This document shows positions 45,946 to 54,652 of a stretch of DNA of 64,000 bases, piece after piece (within the stretch, counting starts at the first letter, position 1; every line of letters starts with the position of its first letter). A program made the position numbers and the translations under genes. The DNA is from UBA964 sp037444685 (GTDB lineage: Bacteria > Pseudomonadota > Gammaproteobacteria > Steroidobacterales > Steroidobacteraceae). The notes beneath the pieces are model-generated. The model did no database searches. It was not told where the DNA came from and saw only the letters and a list, made by a program, of their open reading frames with translations. The stretch is from NCBI GenBank assembly GCA_037444685.1, contig JBBILX010000002.1, forward strand, positions 372,001 to 436,000. Reading direction: 5' to 3'.

Positions 45946-47286
45946 TTACACGGTCAGCGCGAGTTCATCGAGCGCCGCCGCGAGCAATGCGAGTAGACGA
46001 TCCACGTCCTCGGCCGTATGCGCCGGCGAGGTCAGCATCATGTTGTGGAACGGGGTGACGAGCACGCCCCGGTTGAGCAGGTAGAGGCGCAGCGCGTGCT
46101 CGAACTCGGGACGCAAGGCAGCCTCGGCCTCGCTGCCGTTGCGCGGCGCCGGACCGAAGCCAAATTCGGTGCGCGCGCCGACCCGCGCGACGTGCCAGTC
46201 GAGGCGGCGTGCGGCGAACATCTCGACGAGGCCGGCCTCGAGCCGCGCCGCGAGCGCCTCCATGCGCTCGTAGTTCGCGGCGGTGTGCAGGTGCTCGAGC
46301 GCGGCATGCAGCGCCTCGATCACGAGCGGATTGGCGGCGAGCGTCGTGCCCATCCCGGAGTGCCCACCCTCGCGCGCGGCGAGCACGCCCTGCATCGCGC
46401 GCTCGGTCTCGGCCGTGAAACCGAGCACCGCGCACGGCAGTCCGCCGGCAATGGCCTTGCCGCACACGAGCGCGTCGGGCTCGAGGCCGTGCCGGCGCGT
46501 ATAGCCGCCGAGGCCGGAGGACAGCGTGTGCGTCTCGTCGACGATCAGCAGCGAGCCGTGCCGGCGCGTCGCGGCGCGCAGCGCAGCGTGGAATCCGGGC
46601 GCCGCCAGAACCATGCCGATGTTGGTCATCACCGGCTCGTAGAGCACGGCGGCGACGTCGCCGCGCGCGAGCGCACGCTCGAGGGCATCGGCATCGTTGA
46701 ACTCGACCGCGATGGCGGCGTCCGACGGATCGAACGCCGGTCCGATCGCGCCCTCGCGCGGCACGGTGCGCCCGCCGCGCAGACGCACCATCGTCTCCTC
46801 GACGGTACCGTGGTAACAGCCCTGGAACACCAGCACGCGCGGCCGGCGCGTGATCGCCCTCGCCCAGCGCAGCGCGTAACGATTGGCCTCGGTGGCAGTC
46901 TGGGCGATCTGCCAGCATGGCAGCCCGAACAGCGTCGCGAGCCGCGCGCCGACCTCCGCGGTGCGCTCGGCCGGCAGCATGCAGGTGAGGCCGCGCGCCG
47001 CCTGGCGCGCGATCGCGGCGGCGAGCGCGGGCGGCGAATGGCCAAACATGGCGCCGGTGTCGCCGAGGCAGAAGTCGACATGGCGCCGGCCGTCGACGTC
47101 GGTCAGCGTCGCGCCCTGCGCCTCGCGCACGAACAGCGGATGCGGCGTCCCCCAGTCGGCCATCCAGTGCATGGGGACGCCATTGAGCCAATGGGCGCGC
47201 GCCTCGGCGGCGAGCGCCGCCGAGCGCGGATGGGACTCGATGAAGCGCGCCGCCTCGCGCGCCGCGAACGCCGCGAGCCGGTTCAC
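45946..47286 (-). CDS. Class III PLP-dependent aminotransferase
   Basis: A 446-residue aminotransferase of the HemL/omega-transaminase fold. Visible motifs are GDTGAMFGHSPPAL, GCYHGTVEETMVRL (cofactor phosphate region), VDETHTLSSG (Asp that binds the pyridine nitrogen) and CGKAIAGGLPCAV (PLP Lys). The GTG at 47286 overlaps the stop of the DUF502 gene (GTGA), which fixes the start; a longer frame continues upstream in a shadow frame. With the adjacent gamma-glutamyl ligase it may degrade an amine or amino acid. Confidence 0.92.
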   Translation of the reverse strand: MNRLAAFAAREAARFIESHPRSAALAAEARAHWLNGVPMHWMADWGTPHPLFVREAQGATLTDVDGRRHVDFCLGDTGAMFGHSPPALAAAIARQAARGLTCMLPAERTAEVGARLATLFGLPCWQIAQTATEANRYALRWARAITRRPRVLVFQGCYHGTVEETMVRLRGGRTVPREGAIGPAFDPSDAAIAVEFNDADALERALARGDVAAVLYEPVMTNIGMVLAAPGFHAALRAATRRHGSLLIVDETHTLSSGLGGYTRRHGLEPDALVCGKAIAGGLPCAVLGFTAETERAMQGVLAAREGGHSGMGTTLAANPLVIEALHAALEHLHTAANYERMEALAARLEAGLVEMFAARRLDWHVARVGARTEFGFGPAPRNGSEAEAALRPEFEHALRLYLLNRGVLVTPFHNMMLTSPAHTAEDVDRLLALLAAALDELALTV

Positions 47287-47945
47287 GAGGCGCCGCCCGG
47301 TGGCCGCGCGATCGCCGGCGGCGACCCGGGCGGCGGCGGCGCGACCACGCCGAGCGTCACGATCAGTTTCATCGCGGCGTCGACCGACATGTCGAGCTCG
47401 ATGACCTGCGACTTCGGCACCATCACGATCAGGCCGGAAGTCGGATTCGGCGTGGTCGGCACGTAGACGCAGACCTGCGTCTCGCCCGTCTTCGCGCTGA
47501 CCTCGTGGATGTCGTCGGCCGTGATGAAGCCGATGCTCCACATCTCCTTGCGCGGATACTCGACCATCACGACCTTGCGGAACGAGGTGCCGGACTTGCT
47601 GAGCACCGTCTCGGTGAAGCTGCGCACGCCGCCATAGATCGAGCGCACGAGCGGGATGCGCTGCATGAGCTCTTCCCACCACGCGACGACCTGGCGGCCG
47701 ACGAGGTTCGTGACCGCAAGACCCGTCAGCAGCACGACGACGAACGCGAACAGTGCGCCGAGGCCAGGAATACGCACGCCGAGCAAGGCCTCGGGCCGCA
47801 GCGGCTCGGGCAGGAGCAGCAGCGTGCGGTCCATCAGGTCGACGATAAAGCCCAGCACCCAGACCGTGGCGAGCACCGGCAGCCAGACCAGCACGCCGGC
47901 GATCAGGTAGCGCTGCAGGCGTCCGCGACGCGAGATCTCGCTCAT
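47283..47945 (-). CDS. DUF502 membrane protein
   Basis: A 220-residue inner-membrane protein with two membrane segments (about residues 12-35 and 60-80) and a soluble C-terminal domain. The DUF502 signature is clear: PLVRSIYGGVRSFTETVLS, VVMVEYPRKEMWSIGF and VYVPTTPNPTSGLIVMVP. The function is unknown. In many proteobacteria it sits between fmdB and aspS. It ends in a Pro-rich tail that overlaps the aminotransferase start. Confidence 0.93.
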   Translation of the reverse strand: MSEISRRGRLQRYLIAGVLVWLPVLATVWVLGFIVDLMDRTLLLLPEPLRPEALLGVRIPGLGALFAFVVVLLTGLAVTNLVGRQVVAWWEELMQRIPLVRSIYGGVRSFTETVLSKSGTSFRKVVMVEYPRKEMWSIGFITADDIHEVSAKTGETQVCVYVPTTPNPTSGLIVMVPKSQVIELDMSVDAAMKLIVTLGVVAPPPPGSPPAIARPPGGAS

Positions 47946-47989
47946 CGCGTGGAGCTCATCGGAGCGGACCCGCGCCCGGTCGTTTTCGG

Positions 47990-48442
47990 TTACTTCTTGC
48001 GCGCGGGCGTCGCGCGGCGCGCGGCGCCCTTCGGCCGGGCACGTGAGCCGGCCGCTGGACGGCCGGCCGGTCTGGCCGTGGTCCGCGTCGCCCTCCTCAC
48101 GCGTGCCGGCGACTTGGCGGCCGGTTCGGCCTTGGCATCCGGCTTGGCCTCGGACTTCGGTTCGGACCTCGTCTCGGCCTTGGCCTCGGTCTTGGCCTCG
48201 GTCTTGGTCTCGGCCGCCGCCTCCTTGTCCTCGCCGGCGAGATTACGCTTGTTCTCCTCGTCCGACTTGAAGTCGGTCTCGTACCAGCCCGAGCCCTTGA
48301 GACGGAACACGGGCGCCGAGATCAGCCGCTTGAAGCGGCGGCTGCCGCAGGAGGGGCAGCGCGCCAGCGGCTTGTCCGTGATCTTCTGGATGACCTCGGT
48401 GTAGAACTTGCAGTCAGGGCATTCGTATTCGTATATCGGCAT
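47990..48442 (-). CDS. FmdB-family zinc ribbon protein with long basic tail
   Basis: A 150-residue protein. The first 45 or so residues are an FmdB zinc ribbon, MPIYEYECPDCK with C8 and C11, and RCPSCGS with C29 and C32. The rest is low complexity: Glu/Lys/Thr/Ala repeats (ETKTEAKTEAKAETRSE) then an Arg/Ala/Pro/Lys-rich end. Family members are widespread putative regulators of unknown action. It is 44 bp upstream of DUF502 on the same strand. Confidence 0.92.
   Translation of the reverse strand: MPIYEYECPDCKFYTEVIQKITDKPLARCPSCGSRRFKRLISAPVFRLKGSGWYETDFKSDEENKRNLAGEDKEAAAETKTEAKTEAKAETRSEPKSEAKPDAKAEPAAKSPARVRRATRTTARPAGRPAAGSRARPKGAARRATPARKK
48145..48215 (-). repeat. Short tandem repeats within the FmdB-like tail
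   Basis: The + strand shows imperfect repeats of a 12-base unit such as ggtcttggcctc. They encode the EAKTEAK-type repeats in the protein tail, and unit number could vary by slippage. Confidence 0.5.
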
Positions 48443-48474
48443 TCGAGCTTGCCTCCCAACAGCGCGAAAGCGTA

Positions 48475-51054
48475 CTACACGGCCTTGGCGAACATCAGCC
48501 GCCCGTCCTGCACGCTGGCGCGGATGCGGTCGCCGGGACCGAACTCGCCGCGCAGCAGGGCCTGGGCCAGCGGGTTCTCGACCTGCTGCTGGATCGCGCG
48601 CTTGAGCGGCCGCGCGCCGTAGACCGGGTCATAGCCCGACTCGGCGAGCAGCTCCACGGCCGAGTCGTCGAGCACGAGATCCATGTCGCGCTCGATCAGA
48701 CGCTTGCGCAGCAGACCGAGCTGGATGTCGACGATCGCGCGGATCTGCTCGGTGCCGAGCGGATGGAATACGACAATGTCGTCGATCCGGTTGATGAACT
48801 CGGGCCGAAAGTTCTGCTGCACGATCTCCATCACGGCGGACTTCATGCGCACGTAGTTCTTCTCGCCGGCGTACTCCTGGATCACGTTGGAGCCGAGATT
48901 CGAGGTCATGATGACGACCGTGTTGCGGAAGTCGACGGTGCGGCCCTGACCGTCGGTCAGGCGGCCGTCGTCGAGCACCTGCAGCAGGACATTGAAGACG
49001 TCGGGATGCGCCTTCTCGACCTCGTCGAGCAGGATCACCGCATACGGCCGACGCCGCACGGCCTCGGTCAGGTAGCCGCCCTCCTCGTACCCGACGTAGC
49101 CCGGCGGTGCCCCGATCAGCCGCGCCACGGAGTGCTTCTCCATGAACTCGGACATGTCGATGCGGACCATGGCCTCTTCGGTGTCGAACAGGAACTCGGC
49201 GAGTGCCTTGCACAGTTCCGTCTTGCCGACGCCCGTGGGCCCGAGGAACAGGAACGAGCCGTTCGGCCGGCGCGGGTCGGCGAGCCCGGCGCGCGAGCGG
49301 CGGATGGCATTCGCGACGATCCGCACGGCCTCGTCCTGGCCGACGACGCGCCTGCCGAGCGCCTCCTCCATGCGCAGCAGCTTGTCCTTCTCGCCCTCGA
49401 GCATCTTCGCGACCGGGATGCCGGTCCACTTCGAGACGACCTCGGCGATCTCCTCGTCGGTGACCTTGTTGCGCACGAGCTGGCGCTGCTGGCCCTCGGC
49501 CGCCTGCGCCTGCGCGAGCCGCTGCTCGAGCTCGGGCAACCTGCCGTACTGCAGCTCCGCGACACGCGTGAGGTCGCCCTTGCGCCGTGCAGCCTCCATC
49601 TCGAGCTTGACCCGCTCGATCTCTTCCTTGATCTGCGCGGCGCCCTGCAGGGAAGCCTTCTCGCTCTTCCAGATCTCCTCGAGGTCGGCGTACTCGCGCT
49701 CGAGCGCGGCGAGATTCTCGTTGAGCGCGGCGAGGCGCTTCTTCGAGGCCTCGTCCTCTTCCTTCTTGAGCGCCTCCTGCTCGATCTTGAGCTGGATGAT
49801 CCGGCGCTCGAGCTTGTCCATGGCTTCCGGCTTGGAGTCGATCTCCATGCGGATGCGCGCCGCGGCCTCGTCGATCAGGTCGATGGCCTTGTCCGGCAGC
49901 TGCCGGTCGGCGATGTAGCGGTGCGAGAGCGTCGCCGCGGCGACGATCGCGGGATCGGTGATCTCGACCTTGTGGTGCAGCTCGTAGCGCTCCTGCAGGC
50001 CGCGCAGGATCGCGATCGTGTCCTCGACCGAGGGCTCGTCGACGAGCACCTTCTGGAAGCGGCGCTCGAGCGCGGCATCCTTCTCGATGTACTTGCGGTA
50101 CTCGTCGAGCGTCGTAGCGCCGACGCAGTGCAGCTCGCCACGCGCGAGCGCGGGCTTGAGCATGTTGCCGGCATCCATGGCGCCCTCGGCCTTGCCGGCG
50201 CCAACCATGGTGTGCAACTCGTCGATGAACAGGATGACCTGGCCCTCCTGCTTCGCGAGATCGTTGAGCACGCCCTTGAGGCGTTCCTCGAACTCGCCGC
50301 GGAATTTCGCGCCGGCGATCAGCGCACCCATGTCGAGCGCGAGGATGCGCTTGTTCTTGAGGCTCTCCGGCACCTCGCCGTTGACGATGCGCTGCGCCAG
50401 CCCCTCGACGATGGCGGTCTTGCCGACGCCGGGCTCGCCGATCAGCACCGGATTGTTCTTGGTGCGCCGCTGCAGCACCTGGATCGTGCGGCGGATCTCG
50501 TCGTCGCGGCCGATCACGGGGTCGAGCTTGCCCTCGCTGGCCCGCCTGGTCAGGTCGATCGTGTACTTCTCGAGCGCCTGCCGGCCCTCTTCGGCGTTGG
50601 GATCCTGCACTCTCTCGCCTCCGCGGACTTCCTCGATGGCCTTCTCGACGGCGGCCTTCGCAAAACCGCAGTCCTTGAGGATGCGCGCGAGCGTCGCACG
50701 GTCCTCGAAACAGGCGAGCACGAACAGCTCGCTCGAAACGAACTGGTCGCCGCGTTGCTGGGCGAGCTTGTCCGCGACGTTAAGCAGGCGGCCGAGATCA
50801 TTGGAGACGTGGATGTCGCCCGGCGTGCCCTCGACCTTCGGCAGCCGATCCAGCGCCTGCGACAGCTCGGCCTTGAGCTTCGGCAGGTTGCCGCCGGCCT
50901 TGACGAGCAGCGGGCGAACGGTGCCGCCCTGCTGGTCCAGCAGCGCGCTGAACAGGTGTACCGGTTCGAGGATCTGGTGATCGCGGCCGACTGCCAGGGA
51001 CTGGGCATCGCCGAGAGCCTGCTGCAGCTTCGCGGTGAGTTTTTCGATACGCAT
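48475..51054 (-). CDS. clpB: ClpB disaggregase
   Basis: An 859-residue AAA+ chaperone, full length compared with E. coli (857). The order is: N-domain (1 to about 145), NBD1 with Walker A GEPGVGKT, the coiled-coil middle domain (about 410-525), NBD2 with GPTGVGKT, and the C-terminal domain with GYDPVYGARPLKRAIQQ. With DnaK it rescues aggregated proteins after heat stress. I see no clear sigma-32 promoter upstream. It is 32 bp upstream of the fmdB-like gene but probably separate from it. Confidence 0.99.
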   Translation of the reverse strand: MRIEKLTAKLQQALGDAQSLAVGRDHQILEPVHLFSALLDQQGGTVRPLLVKAGGNLPKLKAELSQALDRLPKVEGTPGDIHVSNDLGRLLNVADKLAQQRGDQFVSSELFVLACFEDRATLARILKDCGFAKAAVEKAIEEVRGGERVQDPNAEEGRQALEKYTIDLTRRASEGKLDPVIGRDDEIRRTIQVLQRRTKNNPVLIGEPGVGKTAIVEGLAQRIVNGEVPESLKNKRILALDMGALIAGAKFRGEFEERLKGVLNDLAKQEGQVILFIDELHTMVGAGKAEGAMDAGNMLKPALARGELHCVGATTLDEYRKYIEKDAALERRFQKVLVDEPSVEDTIAILRGLQERYELHHKVEITDPAIVAAATLSHRYIADRQLPDKAIDLIDEAAARIRMEIDSKPEAMDKLERRIIQLKIEQEALKKEEDEASKKRLAALNENLAALEREYADLEEIWKSEKASLQGAAQIKEEIERVKLEMEAARRKGDLTRVAELQYGRLPELEQRLAQAQAAEGQQRQLVRNKVTDEEIAEVVSKWTGIPVAKMLEGEKDKLLRMEEALGRRVVGQDEAVRIVANAIRRSRAGLADPRRPNGSFLFLGPTGVGKTELCKALAEFLFDTEEAMVRIDMSEFMEKHSVARLIGAPPGYVGYEEGGYLTEAVRRRPYAVILLDEVEKAHPDVFNVLLQVLDDGRLTDGQGRTVDFRNTVVIMTSNLGSNVIQEYAGEKNYVRMKSAVMEIVQQNFRPEFINRIDDIVVFHPLGTEQIRAIVDIQLGLLRKRLIERDMDLVLDDSAVELLAESGYDPVYGARPLKRAIQQQVENPLAQALLRGEFGPGDRIRASVQDGRLMFAKAV

Positions 51055-51118
51055 GCCGCCAACATGAGGCCGGGGCGCTGCGTTTCAAGGGGCCGTCGGC
51101 CGCAGCGACCGCTCGTCC

Positions 51119-51898
51119 TCAGTGGGCGAACTGCTCGGCCACGGCGACGACGGCGATGCCGGCCGCTATCCAGAGCACCTGCGCGAGGCTCGCGCGCGGC
51201 GTGCTGCGCCGGTGCAGGCCAGGGATCAGATCGGCGACCGCGACGTACAGCAGCGTGGCGGCCGCGAAGGCGAGCGCGAATGGCAGCACCGCGAGCGCAT
51301 CGCGCAACGCGAACCAGGCCACGACGCCACCGACGATGGCCGTCGCACTCGTCGCGAGGTTCAGCGCGAGCGCGCGGCCACGGCTCATGCCGGCGTGCAG
51401 CAGCACGGCGAAGTTGCCGATCTCCTGCGGGATCTCGTGCGCCATGATCGCGAGCGCCGTGACCAGGCCGAGGTGGAAGTCGGTCAACACGGCCGCGGCG
51501 ATGATCACGCCATCGAGCGCGTTATGCAGCGCGTCGCCGGCCAGCACGAGCATGCCCGAGGCCTGGTCGCGGTGTTGCGAGTGCGCCGCGTGACTCTCGA
51601 CGTCCTCGGTGTGGCAATGCCGCCAGAGCAGGAACTTCTCGAGCACGAAGAACAGCACGATGCCGGCCAGCAGCGCGACGCCGATCTCGTGCAGGCGACG
51701 GAAGCCGGCGCCCTGGATCGCATGCGGCAAGAGCGCGAGCAGCGCCGCGGCGAGCAGGGTGCCGGTCGCGAAGCTCAGAAGGTGCGGCAGCCAGCGCGTG
51801 CGCACGGCCGCGGGCAGGAGCAGCACCACGGCCGCGAGCAACGCGCTGACGACGCCGCCGAGGGCCGTGAGGACGATGATCCAGCCGAGTGTGGACAA
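51119..51898 (-). CDS. ZIP-family metal (zinc) transporter
   Basis: A 259-residue inner-membrane protein with about eight membrane segments. The two ZIP metal-binding segments are GDALHNALDGVIIAA and MAHEIPQEIGNF, and a His-rich loop (RHCHTEDVESHAAHSQHRD) lies between segments three and four. It should import zinc or a similar divalent ion. The start is TTG; no in-frame ATG or GTG fits better. A Zur-like box just upstream suggests repression when zinc is plentiful. Confidence 0.92.
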   Translation of the reverse strand: MSTLGWIIVLTALGGVVSALLAAVVLLLPAAVRTRWLPHLLSFATGTLLAAALLALLPHAIQGAGFRRLHEIGVALLAGIVLFFVLEKFLLWRHCHTEDVESHAAHSQHRDQASGMLVLAGDALHNALDGVIIAAAVLTDFHLGLVTALAIMAHEIPQEIGNFAVLLHAGMSRGRALALNLATSATAIVGGVVAWFALRDALAVLPFALAFAAATLLYVAVADLIPGLHRRSTPRASLAQVLWIAAGIAVVAVAEQFAH

Positions 51899-51916
51899 GA
51901 GCGTCTCTGAGACCGG

Positions 51917-51938
51917 GAAATGTTACATTCTAACAGTC
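51917..51938 (-). promoter_or_regulatory. Zur-like operator before the ZIP transporter
   Basis: GAAATGTTA, a 5-base centre and TAACA match most of the gammaproteobacterial Zur consensus (GAAATGTTATA-N-TATAACATTTC); TGTTA/TAACA is a perfect inverted repeat. It ends 18 bp before the TTG start and overlaps a possible -10 (TAGAAT on the minus strand). It also overlaps the end of pgeF. Confidence 0.6.
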
Positions 51939-52732
51939 GCCGCCCACTCCATGGGCACTGCCGCGGCGCGCCAGATCAGCGCCGCGTGCCGGCCGGTCGG
52001 AGCGCCGCGGCGATGCGAAAAGAACCGCGCCGGCTCGGCCAGCGTGCTCGCGCCGCCCCCCCAGATGCTGCCGACGCCGAGCCGCTCGAGTCGCTGCCGC
52101 GCGAGTTCGTAGAGGTCGCAGCTCCAGCGGCCGCGCGGGTTGCGGCAGAACGCCACGGCCGGATCGCCGGCATGACACTCCGGCCGGCCCAGAAACGCCT
52201 CCCGCACCTCGTCGCCGACCTCGAAGTCGCGCGGTCCGATCGCCGGGCCGAGCCAGGCCATCAGCCGCGCGGGCGCCACGCCGAGCGCCGCGACCGTCGC
52301 CTCGAGCACTCCCGCGGCGAGACCGCGCCAGCCGGCGTGCGCGGCGCCGATCCTTGCGCCGTCGACGGCAGCGAACAGCACCGGCAGACAGTCCGCCACC
52401 TGGATCGCGCAGACCCGGCCCGCCCCGCTCGCGACGACCGCATCGCCGCGCGGTGGACGGCCCGCGCCGTTCCGGGCGCAGGCATCGGCGTCGACGACGG
52501 CCGTGCCGTGCACCTGTTCGAGCCAGAGGGGTTCGGAGGGGAGCGCGAGCGCCGCGGCGAGCCGGCGGCGGTTCTCGGCCACGGCAGCCGGATCATCCCC
52601 GACGTGGCTGCCGAGGTTCAGCGAGTCCCACGGCGGCCGGCTCACGCCGCCCGCGCGCAGCGAGAACGCGGCCCGCACCCCGGGTGGCGCGGGCCAGTCC
52701 GGCTCGAGGAAAGCGGCAAAGGGCTCGCTCAT
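51923..52732 (-). CDS. pgeF: Purine nucleoside phosphorylase/laccase-domain protein PgeF (YfiH)
   Basis: A 269-residue YfiH/LACC1-family protein. The metal ligands are visible in EQVHGT, VADCLPVLF and AAHAGWRGLAAGV. In E. coli the homologue edits peptidoglycan precursors that received serine; relatives act on purine nucleosides. The ATG overlaps the stop of rluD (ATGA), the usual arrangement. Its last codons overlap the Zur-like box of the downstream zinc transporter gene. Confidence 0.95.
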   Translation of the reverse strand: MSEPFAAFLEPDWPAPPGVRAAFSLRAGGVSRPPWDSLNLGSHVGDDPAAVAENRRRLAAALALPSEPLWLEQVHGTAVVDADACARNGAGRPPRGDAVVASGAGRVCAIQVADCLPVLFAAVDGARIGAAHAGWRGLAAGVLEATVAALGVAPARLMAWLGPAIGPRDFEVGDEVREAFLGRPECHAGDPAVAFCRNPRGRWSCDLYELARQRLERLGVGSIWGGGASTLAEPARFFSHRRGAPTGRHAALIWRAAAVPMEWAATVRM

Positions 52733-53730
52733 CGGCGCCGCCCGCGGCCGGATCCGGCCGGTCCGGCGGCGGCGCCGGTCGCCACATCACGCTCGAGCGC
52801 CGCGAGCAGCGCGTGCAGGTCGGCCGGCAGCGGCGCCTCGAACTCCAGTGGCCGACCCGTCAGCGGATGCCTGAACGCGAGCCGCGCCGCGTGCAACGCC
52901 TGGCGCGGGAAATCGGCGAGCGCCCGACGCAGCTCCGCGCTGGCGCCGGCCGGGAAGCGCTGCCGGCCGCCATAGAGCGGATCGCCAACGATCGGGAAGC
53001 CGATGTGCGCGAGGTGCACGCGGATCTGATGCGTGCGACCCGTCTCGAGCGTCACGCGCAGCAGCGTGTGCGCGCGGTAGCGCCGCTCGATGCGATAGTG
53101 CGTGACGGCCGCGCGTCCGTCGGAGCGGACCGCCATCTTCGTGCGCGCGCTGCGGTGCCGGCCGATCGGCGCGTCGATCGTCCCGCCGCCCGTGGGCAGC
53201 CCATGGCAGAGCGCGAGATAGCTGCGTTCGATCTCGCGCGCGGCGAGCATTTCTACGAGCGCGGCGTGGACGGCGGGCGTGCGCGCGACCACGAGCAGCC
53301 CGCTCGTGTCCTTGTCGAGACGGTGCACGATACCGGCGCGCGGCACGCGCGCGAGCGCCGGATCGAGCGCGAGCAGCGCATTCTGCATCGTCCCGCGGCG
53401 GTTGCCCGCGCCCGGATGCACGACAAGGCCCGGCGGCTTGTCGATCACGATCAGCGCGCGGTCGCGATGCACCTCCGGCAACGCGAGCGGCTCGGGCTCG
53501 ATACGCGTGTCGACCGCATGCTCCGCGCGCAGCCGGACGCGTTCGCCGCCGAGCACGCGGTCGCGCGGCCGAGGCACCCGGCCATCGACCTCGAGCGCTC
53601 CCGAGGCCATCCAGGCCTGCAGCCGCGAGCGCGAGAACTGCGGCCACAATCGCGCCAGCGCCTGGTCGAGACGCAGGCCGGCGAGCTCGGTGGGCAGCTC
53701 GAGGGTCAGTATCGGGAACTCGTCGCTCAC
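52729..53730 (-). CDS. rluD: 23S rRNA pseudouridine synthase RluD
   Basis: A 333-residue RluA-family enzyme that makes pseudouridines in helix 69 of 23S rRNA. It has an N-terminal S4 domain (GLRLDQALARLWPQFSRSRLQAW), the catalytic Asp in VHRLDKDTSGLL, and the motif LETGRTHQIRVH. The GTG at 53730 begins the conserved N-terminus; the open frame extends upstream across bamD but is a shadow there. It is divergent from bamD and coupled to pgeF, a widely conserved trio. Confidence 0.96.
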   Translation of the reverse strand: MSDEFPILTLELPTELAGLRLDQALARLWPQFSRSRLQAWMASGALEVDGRVPRPRDRVLGGERVRLRAEHAVDTRIEPEPLALPEVHRDRALIVIDKPPGLVVHPGAGNRRGTMQNALLALDPALARVPRAGIVHRLDKDTSGLLVVARTPAVHAALVEMLAAREIERSYLALCHGLPTGGGTIDAPIGRHRSARTKMAVRSDGRAAVTHYRIERRYRAHTLLRVTLETGRTHQIRVHLAHIGFPIVGDPLYGGRQRFPAGASAELRRALADFPRQALHAARLAFRHPLTGRPLEFEAPLPADLHALLAALERDVATGAAAGPAGSGRGRRR

Positions 53731-53805
53731 GGGGCGGCCAAATCGGGTGCAACCGCTATAATGCCGCGCCCGGGCCGGTCCCGGGGCGATCCGAAACGAG
53801 TCCCG

Positions 53806-54621
53806 ATGCTGCTCAACGCCCGCCTGCCCGCCCTGCGATTCTGGCCGCTGCTGCTGCTCGCCGCGGCGCTCGCTCTCGCGGGCTGCCGTACCCGGCCTGA
53901 TGGCGAGGTCCCGCAGTCGGCACCCGGCATCGTCTACGAGCGCGCGCAGCAGAGCCTCGCGCAGCAGGATTTCAACAATGCGATCCGGCTGCTCGAGGCG
54001 CTCGTCGCGCGCTATCCGTTCGCCGCCGAATCGCGCCAGGCGCGCATCGACCTGATCTACGTTTACTATCGCAGCCGCGAGACCGAGTCGGCGCTCGATG
54101 CGGCCGATACCTTCATCCGCGAGAACCCGACACACCCGCGCGTCGACTATGCCTGGTACATCAAGGGCCTCGTCGAGTTCGAGCGCACGCCGAACGTGCT
54201 CGAGCGCTTCTTCCGGGTGGATCTCGACGCGCGCCCGCCGCAGAGCGCGCTGAAGTCCTTCTCGGCCTTCCGCAAGGTGGTCGAGGACTTCCCGAAGAGC
54301 GAATATGCGCACGACGCCCGGCGGCGCATGATCCACCTGCGCAACCGGCTCGCCGACTACAACCTCTACGTCGCGCGCTATTACGTGCGGCGCGGAGCGT
54401 GGGTCGCGGCCGCGCAGCGCGCCAAGGAGACGATCGAGCAGTACGACGGCGCACCGGCCGTGCGCGAGGCGCTCGAGATCATGACGGTCAGCTACGAGCG
54501 GCTCGGCATGGACGAGCTCGCGAGGCAGACTCGCGCCGTCTACGCGGCCAACTACGACGAGCCGATGCGCGAGAATCCGGTCCAGGAAGCGAAGCGGCCG
54601 TGGTGGAAACCCTGGGGCTGA
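53806..54621 (+). CDS. bamD: Outer-membrane assembly lipoprotein BamD
   Basis: A 271-residue lipoprotein with a signal ending in the lipobox LAGC (Cys near residue 27), then five tetratricopeptide repeats (YERAQQSLAQQDFNNAIRLL onward). BamD is the essential partner of BamA in inserting beta-barrel proteins into the outer membrane. Length and repeat order are normal. The ATG at 53806 is chosen because the signal begins there. It is divergent from rluD. Confidence 0.97.
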   Translation: MLLNARLPALRFWPLLLLAAALALAGCRTRPDGEVPQSAPGIVYERAQQSLAQQDFNNAIRLLEALVARYPFAAESRQARIDLIYVYYRSRETESALDAADTFIRENPTHPRVDYAWYIKGLVEFERTPNVLERFFRVDLDARPPQSALKSFSAFRKVVEDFPKSEYAHDARRRMIHLRNRLADYNLYVARYYVRRGAWVAAAQRAKETIEQYDGAPAVREALEIMTVSYERLGMDELARQTRAVYAANYDEPMRENPVQEAKRPWWKPWG

Positions 54622-54652
54622 GGGCCGAGGACAGCCTCCCCCGTCGCGGGCC

